A stretch of 64,000 nucleotides of DNA from Rhizophagus irregularis. Lineage: Eukaryota; Glomeromycota; Glomeromycetes; Glomerales; Glomeraceae. Both the position numbers and the translations under genes were made by a program. The DNA is taken from positions 186,001-250,000 of the forward strand of contig NC_089457.1 in assembly GCF_026210795.1 (NCBI RefSeq). Reading direction: 5' to 3'. This document shows positions 48,512 to 58,633 of the stretch, piece by piece. Numbering within the stretch: the first letter of the stretch is position 1; every line of letters starts with the position of its first letter. The notes under the pieces were generated by a model. It was not told the DNA's origin and made no database searches. It worked only from the letters and a program-made list of their open reading frames with translations.

Positions 48512-50714
48512 GTTCAGCTTTCGGGTGGACTTCCAAAGTACAGAAACTCCAAAGATTCGTAAGTACGAATTCTTTGGAGTTTATTTTATTTTTTTTAATA
48601 TGAACGGTTACTAACCGTTCTTTTTTTACTTTTTTTTTTAGGTTCAGCCGTTTGGGTGGGCTTCCGAAGTATGGAAAAACCAAGTTTCGTAAGTACGAAA
48701 CTTGGTTTATTTATTTTTTATTTTTTTAATTTAATTTAATATGAACGGTTACTAACCGTTCTTTTTTTACTTTTTTTAGGTTCGGCCGTTCGGGTGGGCT
48801 TCGAAGTATAATAGAAACCCCAAAGATTCATAAGTACGAATTCTTTGGAGTTTTTTTTATATTTTTAATATGAACGGTTAATACTAACCGTTCTTTTTTA
48901 TTTTTTTTAGGTTCGGCCGTTCGGGTGGGCTTCTGAAGTATGGAAAAACCAAGTTTCGTAAGTACGAAACTTGGTTTATTTTTTTTTATTTTTTTAATTT
49001 AATTTAATATGAACGGTTACTAACCATTCTTTTTTTACTTTTTTTTTAGGTTCGGCTGTTCGGGTGGGCTTCCGAAGTATAGAAAAACCAAGTTTCGTAA
49101 GTACGAAACTTGGTTTATTTATTATTTATTTTTTTAATTTAATTTAATATGAACGGTTACTAACCGTTCTTTTTTTACTTTTTTTTTAGGTTCGGCCATT
49201 CGGGTGGGCTTCTGAAGTATGGAAAAACCAAGTTTCGTAAGTACGAAACTTGGTTTATTTATTTTTTATTTTTTTAATTTAATTTAATATGAACGGTTAC
49301 TAACAGTTCTTTTTTTACTTTTTTTTTAGGTTCGGCCGTTCGGGTGGGCTTCCGAAGAACGGAAAACTAAGAAACCAAGATTCGTAAGTAAGTACGAATC
49401 TTGGTTTAATTTTTTTGTTTTTTTTTTAATATATGAACGGTTTACTAATAACCGTTCTTTTCTTTTTTTTAGGATCGGGTGGGCTTCCGAAGAACGAAAA
49501 CCCAAAGATTCGTAAGAATCTTTAATTTATTTATTTATTTATTATTATTACGAATGGTTTACTAACCATTCTTTCTTTTTTTTATAGGATCGGGTGGGCT
49601 TCCGAAGAATGAAAACCCAAAGATTCGTAAGAATCTTTAATTTATTTATTTATTTATTATTATTACAAATGGTTTACTAACCATTCTTTCTTTTTTTTTA
49701 TAGGATCGGGTGGGCTTCTGAAAAACGAAAACCCAAAGATAAAGATTTGTAAGTACGAATCTTTACTTTATAATTTTTTTTTTTGTTTTTTCTTTATTAC
49801 AAACGGTTACTAATAACCATTTTTTTCTTTATTTTTTAGGTGCAGTGGGCTTCCGACGAACGAAAACCCAAAGATAAAGATTCGTAAGTACGAATCTTTA
49901 CTTTATAATTTTTTCTTTTTTTTTTAATTTTATTAATGAACGGTTACTAATACCGTTCTTTTCTTTATTTTTTTAGGTGCGGTGGGCTTCCGATGAACGA
50001 AAACCCAAAGATAAAGATTCGTAAGTAATATACTTACGAATCTTTTTTTTAATGTTATGGAACGATTACTAACCGTTCTTTTGATTTTTTTTTTATAGGT
50101 TCGGGTGGATTCCGTCTTTCCAAGGAACGGAAAAAACTAAAGATTCGGTATGAATCTTTATTTTTTTATTTTTGTTTATTATTACGAATGATTTCTAACC
50201 GTTCTTTTTCTTTTTTTTTAGGTCGGTGTCTTCTGAAGAATGGAAAAAACCAAGATTCATAGTACGAATCTTGGTTTTATTTTTATTTTTTTTTTATAAT
50301 ATTAACGAACGGTTACTGATAAACCGTTCTTATTTTATTTTTTTAGATTCAGTGGGCTTTCGAAGAACAACGGAAAACCAAGATTTGTAAGTAAGTACGA
50401 ATCTTGGTTCTTTTTTATTTTTTATTTTTATTTTTTATTACTACGAACGGTTTACTAATAACCGTTCTTTTCTTTTTGTAGGTTTCGAGATCTTTAGAAA
50501 AGTGGAAACAAGATTCGTACTTACGAATCTTGGTTTATTTTTTATTTTTTTTTAATATTATTATGAACAGTTACTAACCGTTCTTTTCTTTTTTTTTATA
50601 GTTTCAGTGGGTTTCAAAAGATCAAGATTCGTAAGTATATACGAATACGTGAATTATGTGATTGTGGAATTGTAGATTAGTAATACTTATTTGTAATATG
50701 CATTTATAAATAAA
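48512..50714 (+). other. Micro-exon array C (putative multi-exon gene)
   Basis: About 17 units. The first exons are sharply defined: 48512-48558 and 48642-48688, both 47 nt, separated by an 83-bp intron; the next intron is 48689-48779. Exons share GTTCGGCCGTTCGGGTGGGC and end in CCAAGTTTC or CAAAGATTC. The donor GTAAGTA is the loop of a perfect hairpin between the exon end and the first intron bases (CCAAGTTTC / GAAACTTGG). GAACGGTTACTAACCGTTC follows, with ACTAAC at its centre, then a T-tract and TAG. The array ends with AATAAA at 50709-50714. A 47-nt exon rotates the frame; the consensus exon is open in all three frames but some copies have stops. No start exon could be fixed. Unit 3 has AT instead of GT at its donor. 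Confidence 0.55.
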
Positions 50715-51914
50715 GTTGTGATTTATTGCGAATATTAAATAAAATGAGTTGTGGCTGAATATTAGTAAATAAATTTAGTACAAATTTGCAACATAAATTA
50801 AGTAACATTCGGAAAACTATTCACGAAAATTTGCTATCTGAAATTGTTTCGAATGTTAACTGAATTTTGGCCGAAATTTCAAGCTGAACTTTAGGCGAGT
50901 GGCAGCGAACTGCAGCCAAAAAATCAGCTAAAGTTCGACCAGCATTAGACCATAAATTAGCCTAAAATCGGCTGGTTGAATTTTGGCCGATTTGGACTAT
51001 TTTGATTAGTGTTGTTCTTTAACTCACTTTATAAGTTTCATCCTTTAGCCTTATTATGAGTTTTTTTTCACGTTGAGTATTTTTTTTCTTTTTTTTCTTT
51101 TTTATTCTTTAGGTTCTTGTTTTCATTATTCTTTACTAACTATATTTTCTTTACTTTATGCCATCTCTTTTACTTCGCAGGCTTTACTTTTCAATGTCAT
51201 GGGTTTTGTTCTTTGATTTTATGAGTTTCATTATCATTTAATTCTTCAACTTTCTTTGTGGGTCTTGTTCTTCATCTTGATTTTGTTTTTAACTCTGTTG
51301 TTGTCATTTTTTTTGTGTATCAAAATTGCTAGTTCTGTTAAAAATAAAATATAAATTTTACAATATTTTTCTATTAGTAAACTTTAATTAAACGATTTTT
51401 AGCCATACAGTATATCATTATTTTATTGCATAAAATCAAAAACTTTTTGCGAATTAAAGTGTTGCGAATTTTTTAACGAAAATAAAAAAGTTGACCAATC
51501 AAAATATAGTATAAAATCACGTGATTAGGGTCGCCATGACGACAGGGTCACCATAAACTAACGCCCATAACTTATAATATTATTACAGTCAAAAAAAGTT
51601 CTTGCTATAAGTCAAATAAAAGGAGAATTTTAACAGTAAAAATAACTGGAAAATATTATAAGTGCAAATAAAAAACTCAAAGATACAAATATTGCAATTT
51701 CAGTTGTTCAAGAACAGCAAAATGATGACCAATTTAATGTATCTGATAATGATGATAATTTTTTAAATCAATTTTCTGAAGATTCAGAATAAAATATTGA
51801 ATCACCTCGTGAATAGAGAAATTTAATTAATAAATGGATTGAAATGGTAGAAGATGAGAAATCAGAAATTCTAAATCAGAAGGATAAAGAAAATAATAAA
51901 ATAGTACCATTTAT

Positions 51915-54900
51915 CAGTGTTGGCACATGACCGGATGTGACCTAAATGACTTAGTGACTAAGTCATTAGTCATATGGTCATTTTAGCTTTGAAGAATTTA
52001 TGTGACTTGGTCATAACGATATATGATCACGTGATTTAACATGATTTAATTTTTACCGTTATAAAATTTCAAAATTTATTTATTATTTAATATATCATAA
52101 ATTTTTACAACAAATACTATAAAGATTAAAACATATGAATTCATTTTTAAAGTGCTGAATAAATCTGATTTCCCTGTAAATAAGCAGGAAATCCTAAATT
52201 AGAAATGAACAAAGATCGTAACGGCCATTTTGCTGTCAGATCGTCTGCAGGATGAATTGTTCTTCCTCCAAAATTAAAGTCATTATCCATTTCACCATCT
52301 AAAAGTATTTCATCTTCAGAATGATCAAATGTATTTTCACGTTTAATAGCTTCAATCCACTCTTTAACAAATATATTCCATCCTTGTTCTTGTTCTTCAG
52401 TATGAGGTTCGAAAGAGTCATTTAAAGTCAAATTATTACTTTCATTTTCACCATTATCATCGTCACTAACCAACAAATCATCATCAGTTAAGTTATTAAA
52501 TTCAGGATTATTTATATTATCATCTTCAATAATTGGTGTTGCTATATGTAAACGCTGAACTTTAGTATCTAATTCTTTTGCATTTTTTTTTTGACGATGA
52601 TAAAGTATATCACTTCGAATCTGACTCATAGCTAATACTTTTTTGCTCTAAAATATTAAATAATATGAATTAAATTTTTGTGTAATAAATAAAATAAATA
52701 TTGATATAAAACATACCTTTAATTTATTTCGCCTATTCGTGTGAAGAAAACCCATACTGCTCCACAATCTTTCAACGGATGCTGAGTTAATACAGACACC
52801 ATGTATGTGTATCGCAACTTTTGCTAATTCTGGTCCAATACCAGCTGTAGAATCCCAATAATTTACCAAATTACCTTTAAATTGTGAAAATGTTTCAAGG
52901 TCATAAGGATCTTCACCATGTTTATATAAAATTATTTCAGCTACAATTGATGAAGGACGGGAATTAAAAAAAGCTTGATAATAGTATTTTAACCATTTTC
53001 CAATATGAGTCCATGTTAAATTATTATTTGTAACTTGAAAATTTTCTAATTTGTATTGGGGGTGGGGGTGAAGAACAATAGAAAGAATAAGGAGCGGCTG
53101 CTTCCACTCCACCCAACGTTTTTCGATTCTTTGAAGGCCCATTCGTGAACCAAAATCAGTATCTTGGTGATTTTCAAAAATCTTAATAGTATTTGCAAAA
53201 CAATGTGTTACTTCAAACAATCGTGCAGTATCCTTCTGCAATTTATTTAAAAAGCCACATAGTGGATAAAGCATATATTGTAGTAAAAAAAGGGTCGACC
53301 AAAATTCTGAATCATTTATAGTATCAGCAATGTCATCAGGAAGTTTTCGGTCGCCATTTTGGCTTGAAGATTTATCTGCAGATGCTGAAGGTATTCCATT
53401 TTGATGTGTTACATTAGCCCGATGTGGATTGAATTTTGCTGAAATAAACTTTAATAAAAAAAATTTAAATATTATATTTTTATTGATATAAAATATTTAT
53501 TAAACTAATAATATTTACCTTTAATGCTGCTTGAGTTTTTAAAATAGAATAAAAACAAAAGTAATAACTGTTCCATCGAGTATCTCCTGGAGATGCTAAA
53601 CATATGTGTTTATTATAAATTCTCATTTGTTCATCACGAAGATTTCCAGTAAAATACACTGATTTATTAAAATAAGTAACTAATCGGACTGCTTCCTTTA
53701 ATATTCTTTGATATAATTCTTTCTCTTTGAAAATGTCGCCAAAAACAAGATTCATTTGATGTGCCATGCATGGTAAAAAAATTTTACTTGGATATTTTCT
53801 TCTCATTTGCCGTCTAGAAAAAATAAAGTTAAATTATTTTTCCATTAATAAATTAATAAGTATTATAATAATGAATTAAAATTAGGTTTATTAAATTTAC
53901 CTTGCTGCTGCATATTCGCCTGCTGAATCTGAGACAAATGCTTTTATACAAACATTTTTGTTTTTTGCGTCTTCCATCATTTCTTTTATATGTTGGATAA
54001 CATCAGTTGTACGAGATCGCTCAGCACTTATTTCATGTGCTCCCCAAACCAAAGGTTGTCCTTTTGATGTAATAAATACTACACCCCATAATTGCTCCAT
54101 TTTTACATTCGTCCAACCATCAAAGGCTGCCGTAACACCATCTTTATCATTTGCTGCGATTTTTACAATATTATGTTGAAGAGATTTAGCTGCATCTTTT
54201 AAGATTCTGCCACCAATTGCTTTACGATTAGGAAGAACAAGTCCAGGAGCAATAAATTCAAATAATGCTTTAGTTTCTTCATTCTCTACAAAAGAGAAAG
54301 GAAGACCATTAGATACTGTCATTCTAATGAATAGTTGTTCAAATCTAGGTACATCATTTGTTGACATTTGGCGACGATAATATGATGTTAATGATTTTTG
54401 TTGGCTGCCAATTGAGTTAAAACTTGATACTGTTGATGTAGAAAGTCTCCTTCGTTTTGCTAAATTTTGAATAGATTCATCATCATCATCAACTTCTATA
54501 ATATCATTAACTTTGTCTTCAGGTACCGGCAATTTAAGGATTTCCTTTACTTCTTCTTCAGAAAAGGTTTTCTTAAAATTTTCACATTTAGCCAAGTGTG
54601 CACGACATAATCTTGCTTTATTTGATGTATAACATTCTGGTCTTAATTTAGCTTCTTCTAACCCCCCATCACAATTATTAATACAACTATTGCATACTGC
54701 AAACGCATTTCCTTTATTTATTGTATTTTTAACAAGTGTAAAGTACAGACGAAAATTATGTGGTTCCGGAGGCATTATTTATTTGGGTTGACGTTGAGTA
54801 AAAATTTTTTCGGTTAGTTGATTTACAAAAAAAGATTATCAATTAGAATTTTATTGGTTAATCAAACAAGGGGTCGTCGATGTGACGTGACCAAGGTGAC

Positions 54901-55027
54901 TTATGGTCATGATGGTGCGTCGGGTTATTTCTGATATGACCGTAATGATCAATGACCATAGGTCACATGCGTAGTGACCTATGTCATTTAAAAAAAAACA
55001 AAATGACCTGGTCATTTTCCATCACTG
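51915..55027 (-). mobile_element. Apparently intact hAT transposon
   Basis: 3113 bp, ends CAGTGTTGGCACATGACC and (inverted) CAGTGATGGAAAATGACC, flanked by an exact 8-bp duplication CCATTTAT (51907-51914 and 55028-55035). Subterminal GTCATTTAGGTCAC / ATGACCTGGTCATT motifs repeat at both ends, as expected for transposase-binding sites. It encodes one uninterrupted transposase on the minus strand. Confidence 0.95.
52147..54775 (-). CDS. hAT-superfamily transposase, full length
   Basis: Four exons (54775-53901, 53813-53519, 53448-52717, 52647-52147) join in phase to 800 aa with no stop. The N-terminus has a BED-like zinc-binding region (FAVCNSCINNC, then CRAHLAKCENF). A linker with an RRRLS nuclear-localisation-like patch follows. 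The RNase H-like core shows FDGWTNVKMEQLWGVVF (first catalytic Asp), IKAFVSDSAGEYAAARRQ (second Asp) and FLPCMAHQMNLVFGDIF. The C-terminal dimerisation region contains CINSASVERLWSSMGFLHT, the hAT signature. An acidic tail ends the protein. The third exon uses a TAAAG acceptor, chosen because it keeps phase. The enzyme would cut and paste this element and perhaps related MITEs. Confidence 0.95.
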
Positions 55028-55542
55028 CCATTTATTGGTCGCACTATGGATTTTGACAAGATTTTACAAAAGAAACATCTACTTATTAGTAAAAGAGCCA
55101 AGTAGAAGTTAGATGATATTTTTAATTTTGAAAAAATTCAGCCTTCTACATATTTGACATTATTACGTAATTTTTTTCAATTTTTAATCTTTTTTTAATT
55201 TAATTATTTAATTATTTAATTAATTTGTAGATGAAACGGAATAAAATCAATAAATTGATTACAATTGGTTAGAAAAATATCCAATGAAATAATTTGTATT
55301 TACTGTAAATAGGCAGATTTAATGTTGATCAACTACATACTAGTAATATTTTTTTTAAGTAAAATTGTGAATTATTTGTAAAGAATTAACAAAATTTACT
55401 TTTTAAATCATTAAATTTAAATAAAATTAAATAAAAATCAATTGGATATGTCCAAAAAAATTATTGGACATTGTGGACATATATCCAATTGGATATTCAA
55501 TTGGATATTCAAATGCTCAATTGGACAAATGGTCCAATACTG

Positions 55543-55846
55543 ATTACACATTACTTCATACCTTTATACATCTCAAAAATTTTACTTAGAAAAAGAATAA
55601 AAGGAAAAAGGAAGAAAGAAGAAAGAAAATGTGTATAGTTTATTTGATCAAAGCATAAACAAATAAATCAGTATGTGACATAAGAGGAGGAACAGGATAA
55701 GTAGCGTATACCTTCTGAAACACGTTAAGATTTCCCATTATATGATGACACATTCACCTCCACATGACTTGTAATTTTAGGTAAAATTAATTGTTCGAAA
55801 TTCTAATATTTTCGTAAAAATAAAATAAAATAAGAAAAAATGTATT
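55543..55846. other. Spacer outside the old hAT element
   Basis: A+T-rich DNA with no gene or repeat that I recognise. Confidence 0.35.
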
Positions 55847-56443
55847 TGTAACAGCCTGTTACATACACTGGTAAAAAAATGATTTATCCTACACATATCT
55901 TACACATATTGGGTACTCAAAATGTAGAAAATCATACACAAATAATACACATATCATACACATATCGGGTACTAATATATATATCATACATATATCAGGT
56001 ACCTGATAGGTATACTATATATATACCAAGTACCCGATATGTATATGATATGTGTATTATTTGTGTATGATTTTCTACATTTTGAGTACCCGATATATGT
56101 AAGATATGTGTAGGATATGTGTAGGATAGACCATTTTTTTACCAGTGATATCTTATTTGTAACATCCTTTTTTTATTTTTTTTGAATAATAAATTTAATA
56201 TGTGTTTCACAAATAAAACTTTTATATGCAAAATTTAATTTGGAAAACTTTTACTTAATGTACTTAAGACAGTTTCATAGACAAAATTTTAAGTTATAAG
56301 CAGTTTCTTGAAATTTTTTAAAAAATTCTTTTGTCTTAGTTACACGACTGATCTTTTGTTTTTGTTTACATTACGCCTGATCTTAAATTTTAATTGGATA
56401 AAATTGGGGTTGTTACAAATAAGACGCGTAACAGGCTGTTACA
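55847..56443. mobile_element. MITE with TGTAACAGCCTGTTAC termini, itself interrupted
   Basis: Termini TGTAACAGCCTGTTAC and GTAACAGGCTGTTACA are inverted copies. The similarity continues into TCTTATTTGTAACA, but on the left only after the inserted element at 55866-56147 is removed. ATT lies outside each end. Confidence 0.72.
55866..56147. mobile_element. Palindromic MITE with CACTGGTAAAAAAATG ends
   Basis: 282 bp, ends CACTGGTAAAAAAATG and CATTTTTTTACCAGTG, flanked by ATA on both sides. The whole sequence is a near-perfect palindrome with CACATATC and GGGTACT motifs. CACTG ends and a 3-bp duplication suggest the CACTA/EnSpm superfamily. Confidence 0.8.
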
Positions 56444-56879
56444 ATTAGATTTATCCATAAAATAAATAATATTTTCATAAAAAAAAATTTTTTTTGTACA
56501 ATAAATCTTAATATTTTTATTCATATTGGAAATTTTAAATTTTTCTTCATCAGCAAGTTTGAAAAGTGTTGATTCACATCAGTATACACATTGATCAATA
56601 CCAGCTAGTTGTTCAATGCGTTTTACAATATTAATTAACACCTGTATACTGGATATACTGGAGTATATCAACACTTAATGTTAATATACGCGTCATTCAA
56701 CTCTAATGTGTAGTTCAACACATTATGCATTGTTGTTCAACGCACTGTATATTAACACAACTATACATATAATATATTAATTAAATTATATTTATTTTGC
56801 TTACCTTAGGAACTGAACTGATTACCTTAATTACACTATTAATACGTCAAATCTCACAACCTAACCATTGTACCATTTA

Positions 56880-57300
56880 ATTTAAGTATATATATACATA
56901 TATTATATCTTCTAGTCGTTCATCATTATTACTCCCTTTTTCTTCTTTCCTTTCGTCTTTCCTTTTCCCTTCCCCTTCTCCTTCGTAGTTCACATCCTTT
57001 AGTACCTCATCATAATCTTTACTTTCTTCTTTGTAGCTTACCTCTTCTTGTACTTCATCATTATTAGTACTCCCACTCTCTTCCTCTCCCTCTTCGTAGC
57101 TCACCTCCTCAAGTCGTTCGTCGTCATCCACTTCCTTCAGTTTTGTTCATATTCTACTTCTTTAGCAATTTCTCTAAGAACTTTATCAATTATATTATCG
57201 TAAGTTTTCACATGATTTTATAGAGAAGCACAATGACTGAAGACTCTTTCACAATATGGACACGAGTATATATATAGCCATTTTTTGAAGTTGATTTATG
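56880..57300 (-). pseudogene. C2H2 zinc-finger protein fragment with acidic repeats
   Basis: From about 57290 down, one frame reads YSCPYCERVFSHCASL, a stop, then NHVKTYDNIIDKVLREIAKE. This is a C2H2 finger (CxxC, 12 residues, HxxxY where the second His should be) followed by a helix. A shift of frame then gives EEVSYEEGEEESGS and similar acidic repeats to about 56880. Comparable fingers occur at the N-terminus of some fungal DNA-transposon (KDZ/Plavaka-like) proteins, but no catalytic domain is present. Clearly broken. Confidence 0.55.
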
Positions 57301-58098
57301 GTGAATAAGTTTTTTATTTGACGCTAGCAAAGTAGATTAATTTATATAAAAACATTAAGATTTTTTACATGTTGATTTATTATATTAACTTGTTTAACAA
57401 TAAATTGACTATGTACCTTAATAATATTAACAATACTTAACAATACAGTATTGCTTGACGTATTGCATAGTTTATACAATGTTAACAGTTAGTGTTACTG
57501 ATTACGATCAATTAAAAAATATATACATTAAATTAATCAATCATTGTGTTGTTTAAATATTTAGGTGAAGATATCAAATGATACCATCAGTTAACTGCGT
57601 AATGATACTGATGAAAATATTCACATTTAAGGTGTCAACAAACACAACAAACATCATAGAAATTAACGCATAATTATTATTATTAGTACTTTTATGATGA
57701 ATAAAATAAAAGATTAATTAATACAGTAAACTGGAACGTCCAAAAGCAAAATTGAGCGTTGGATGAAGGTAATTATATTTTGTTGGAAATTTCACTTGTT
57801 AGAATTTACATCCTTGATATTTATAATTTCCCATTAAAATTTTCTCTTTTCTTCAAATTTAATCTCTTTCTTCTCTTTATTGCTCACCTTTACTAGTTGT
57901 TCTGTTCATCGTTAAACACTTTTATTTCTAGCTGTCCATAGTTACTCATTACGTTTACTTTATCAGCAAAAATTCAATTTGAAACATCACATGATTTCGT
58001 AAAAATGAAAAACAATTAATATTTTTTGCAATGTGATAAATAACGACTAATACTTTTTTTGCAATGTGGGCATTGAAATTCGAAGTGAAGAAATTATA

Positions 58099-58267
58099 CA
58101 TGCTTCCCAAATTATTTTAGGATGCTATAATTATAATTTGGGATGCCATAATTCATTCGGTTTATATATAATTTACTATGTAAAGTGCCAAAATAATTTA
58201 GGATGCCATAATTGAATTTGGGATTTTACTTATAATTATGGCCGTCCAAAATAATTTGGGTGGCATG
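58099..58267. mobile_element. 169-bp MITE (TATA-flanked), copy 2
   Basis: Same length, ends and internal motifs (ATTATTTTAGGATGC, TTTGGGATGCCATAATT) as the copy at 24370-24538, again flanked by TATA on both sides. Confidence 0.85.
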
Positions 58268-58633
58268 TATAGAAGAAATGAATCAGATTTGTCATTGCAA
58301 CACGTGACATAACTAATACTTTTTTGCGATGTGGATATTAAAATTTGAATGAATCGTTGTAACACGTGACATTATACCGCAATTTAGTCTTAAAGTAATA
58401 TCTAGTTAAGTAATTACATTAATTATGTTTGTTACAAGTTACACTAAATACTAAGTAAGTATACTAATCATTAGTATACTTGAAAGTATCTTACGTATAG
58501 GTAAATCAAGTAGATCATCACACATAAGAGTTAAAAAATGATTACTTTTTTTTCTCACATTCTAATATTTTTTTTTCTCATTCTCACATTCTAATAATCA
58601 ATTAATTCTCTCTTGTCAGTCATCTTTTTATCA

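Larger units (their letters stand above)
47691..51566 (+). mobile_element. 3.9-kb TIR element carrying micro-exon array C
   Basis: Both flanks carry CATAACTTAT (47681-47690, 51566-51575), a 9-10 bp duplication. Inverted termini share GGTGACCC, a GCGACCCTAA-like block and ATCAYGTGAT with a nearby GATTGG (about 47700-47760 and 51490-51560). It contains a pyrimidine-rich segment (47800-48160, 48400-48500), array C, and a second pyrimidine-rich segment near 51040-51320. It encodes no transposase and sits in the last intron of the old hAT gene. Confidence 0.78.
41130..51906 (+). pseudogene. Transposase gene of the old hAT element, decayed
   Basis: Pieces in order: BED-type zinc-finger exon 41130-41336 (CCYCKVKVISHLKSC), Ser-rich run to about 41460, then 45200-45780 (YISQPTLFSKQEYTQWEDLV, VTVYFDGWKN, NAVITDSTSSNQAARY), about 46140-46330 (VIQIITYLNRSVYFMARLHD), 46460-47010 (ARLHDVLHGFAYFYKMWQEY, ALVERLFSSIGF) and 51590-51905 (KKVLAISQI, acidic linker). 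VERLFSSIGF is the hAT dimerisation signature. At least ten in-frame stops are present, many where Gln or Arg is expected. The 47.7-kb insertion lies in what was the last intron. The order matches the intact copy at 52147-54775. Confidence 0.82.
40895..55542 (+). mobile_element. Old hAT element dismembered by five nested insertions
   Basis: The left end CAGAGTTGGATTTGGACAAT and right end (inverted) CAGTATTGGACCATTTGTCC are hAT-type termini. Both flanks are filled with TCCAATTGGAC-type subterminal repeats (40900-41060 and 55440-55540). ATTATATT at the left and ATTACACA at the right may be a decayed 8-bp duplication. Between them lie fragments of one hAT transposase gene, separated by insertions at 41469-45117, 45859-46100, 47023-47597, 47691-51566 and 51915-55027. 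Without these the element would be about 3.1 kb, the same size as the intact hAT it contains. Confidence 0.8.
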
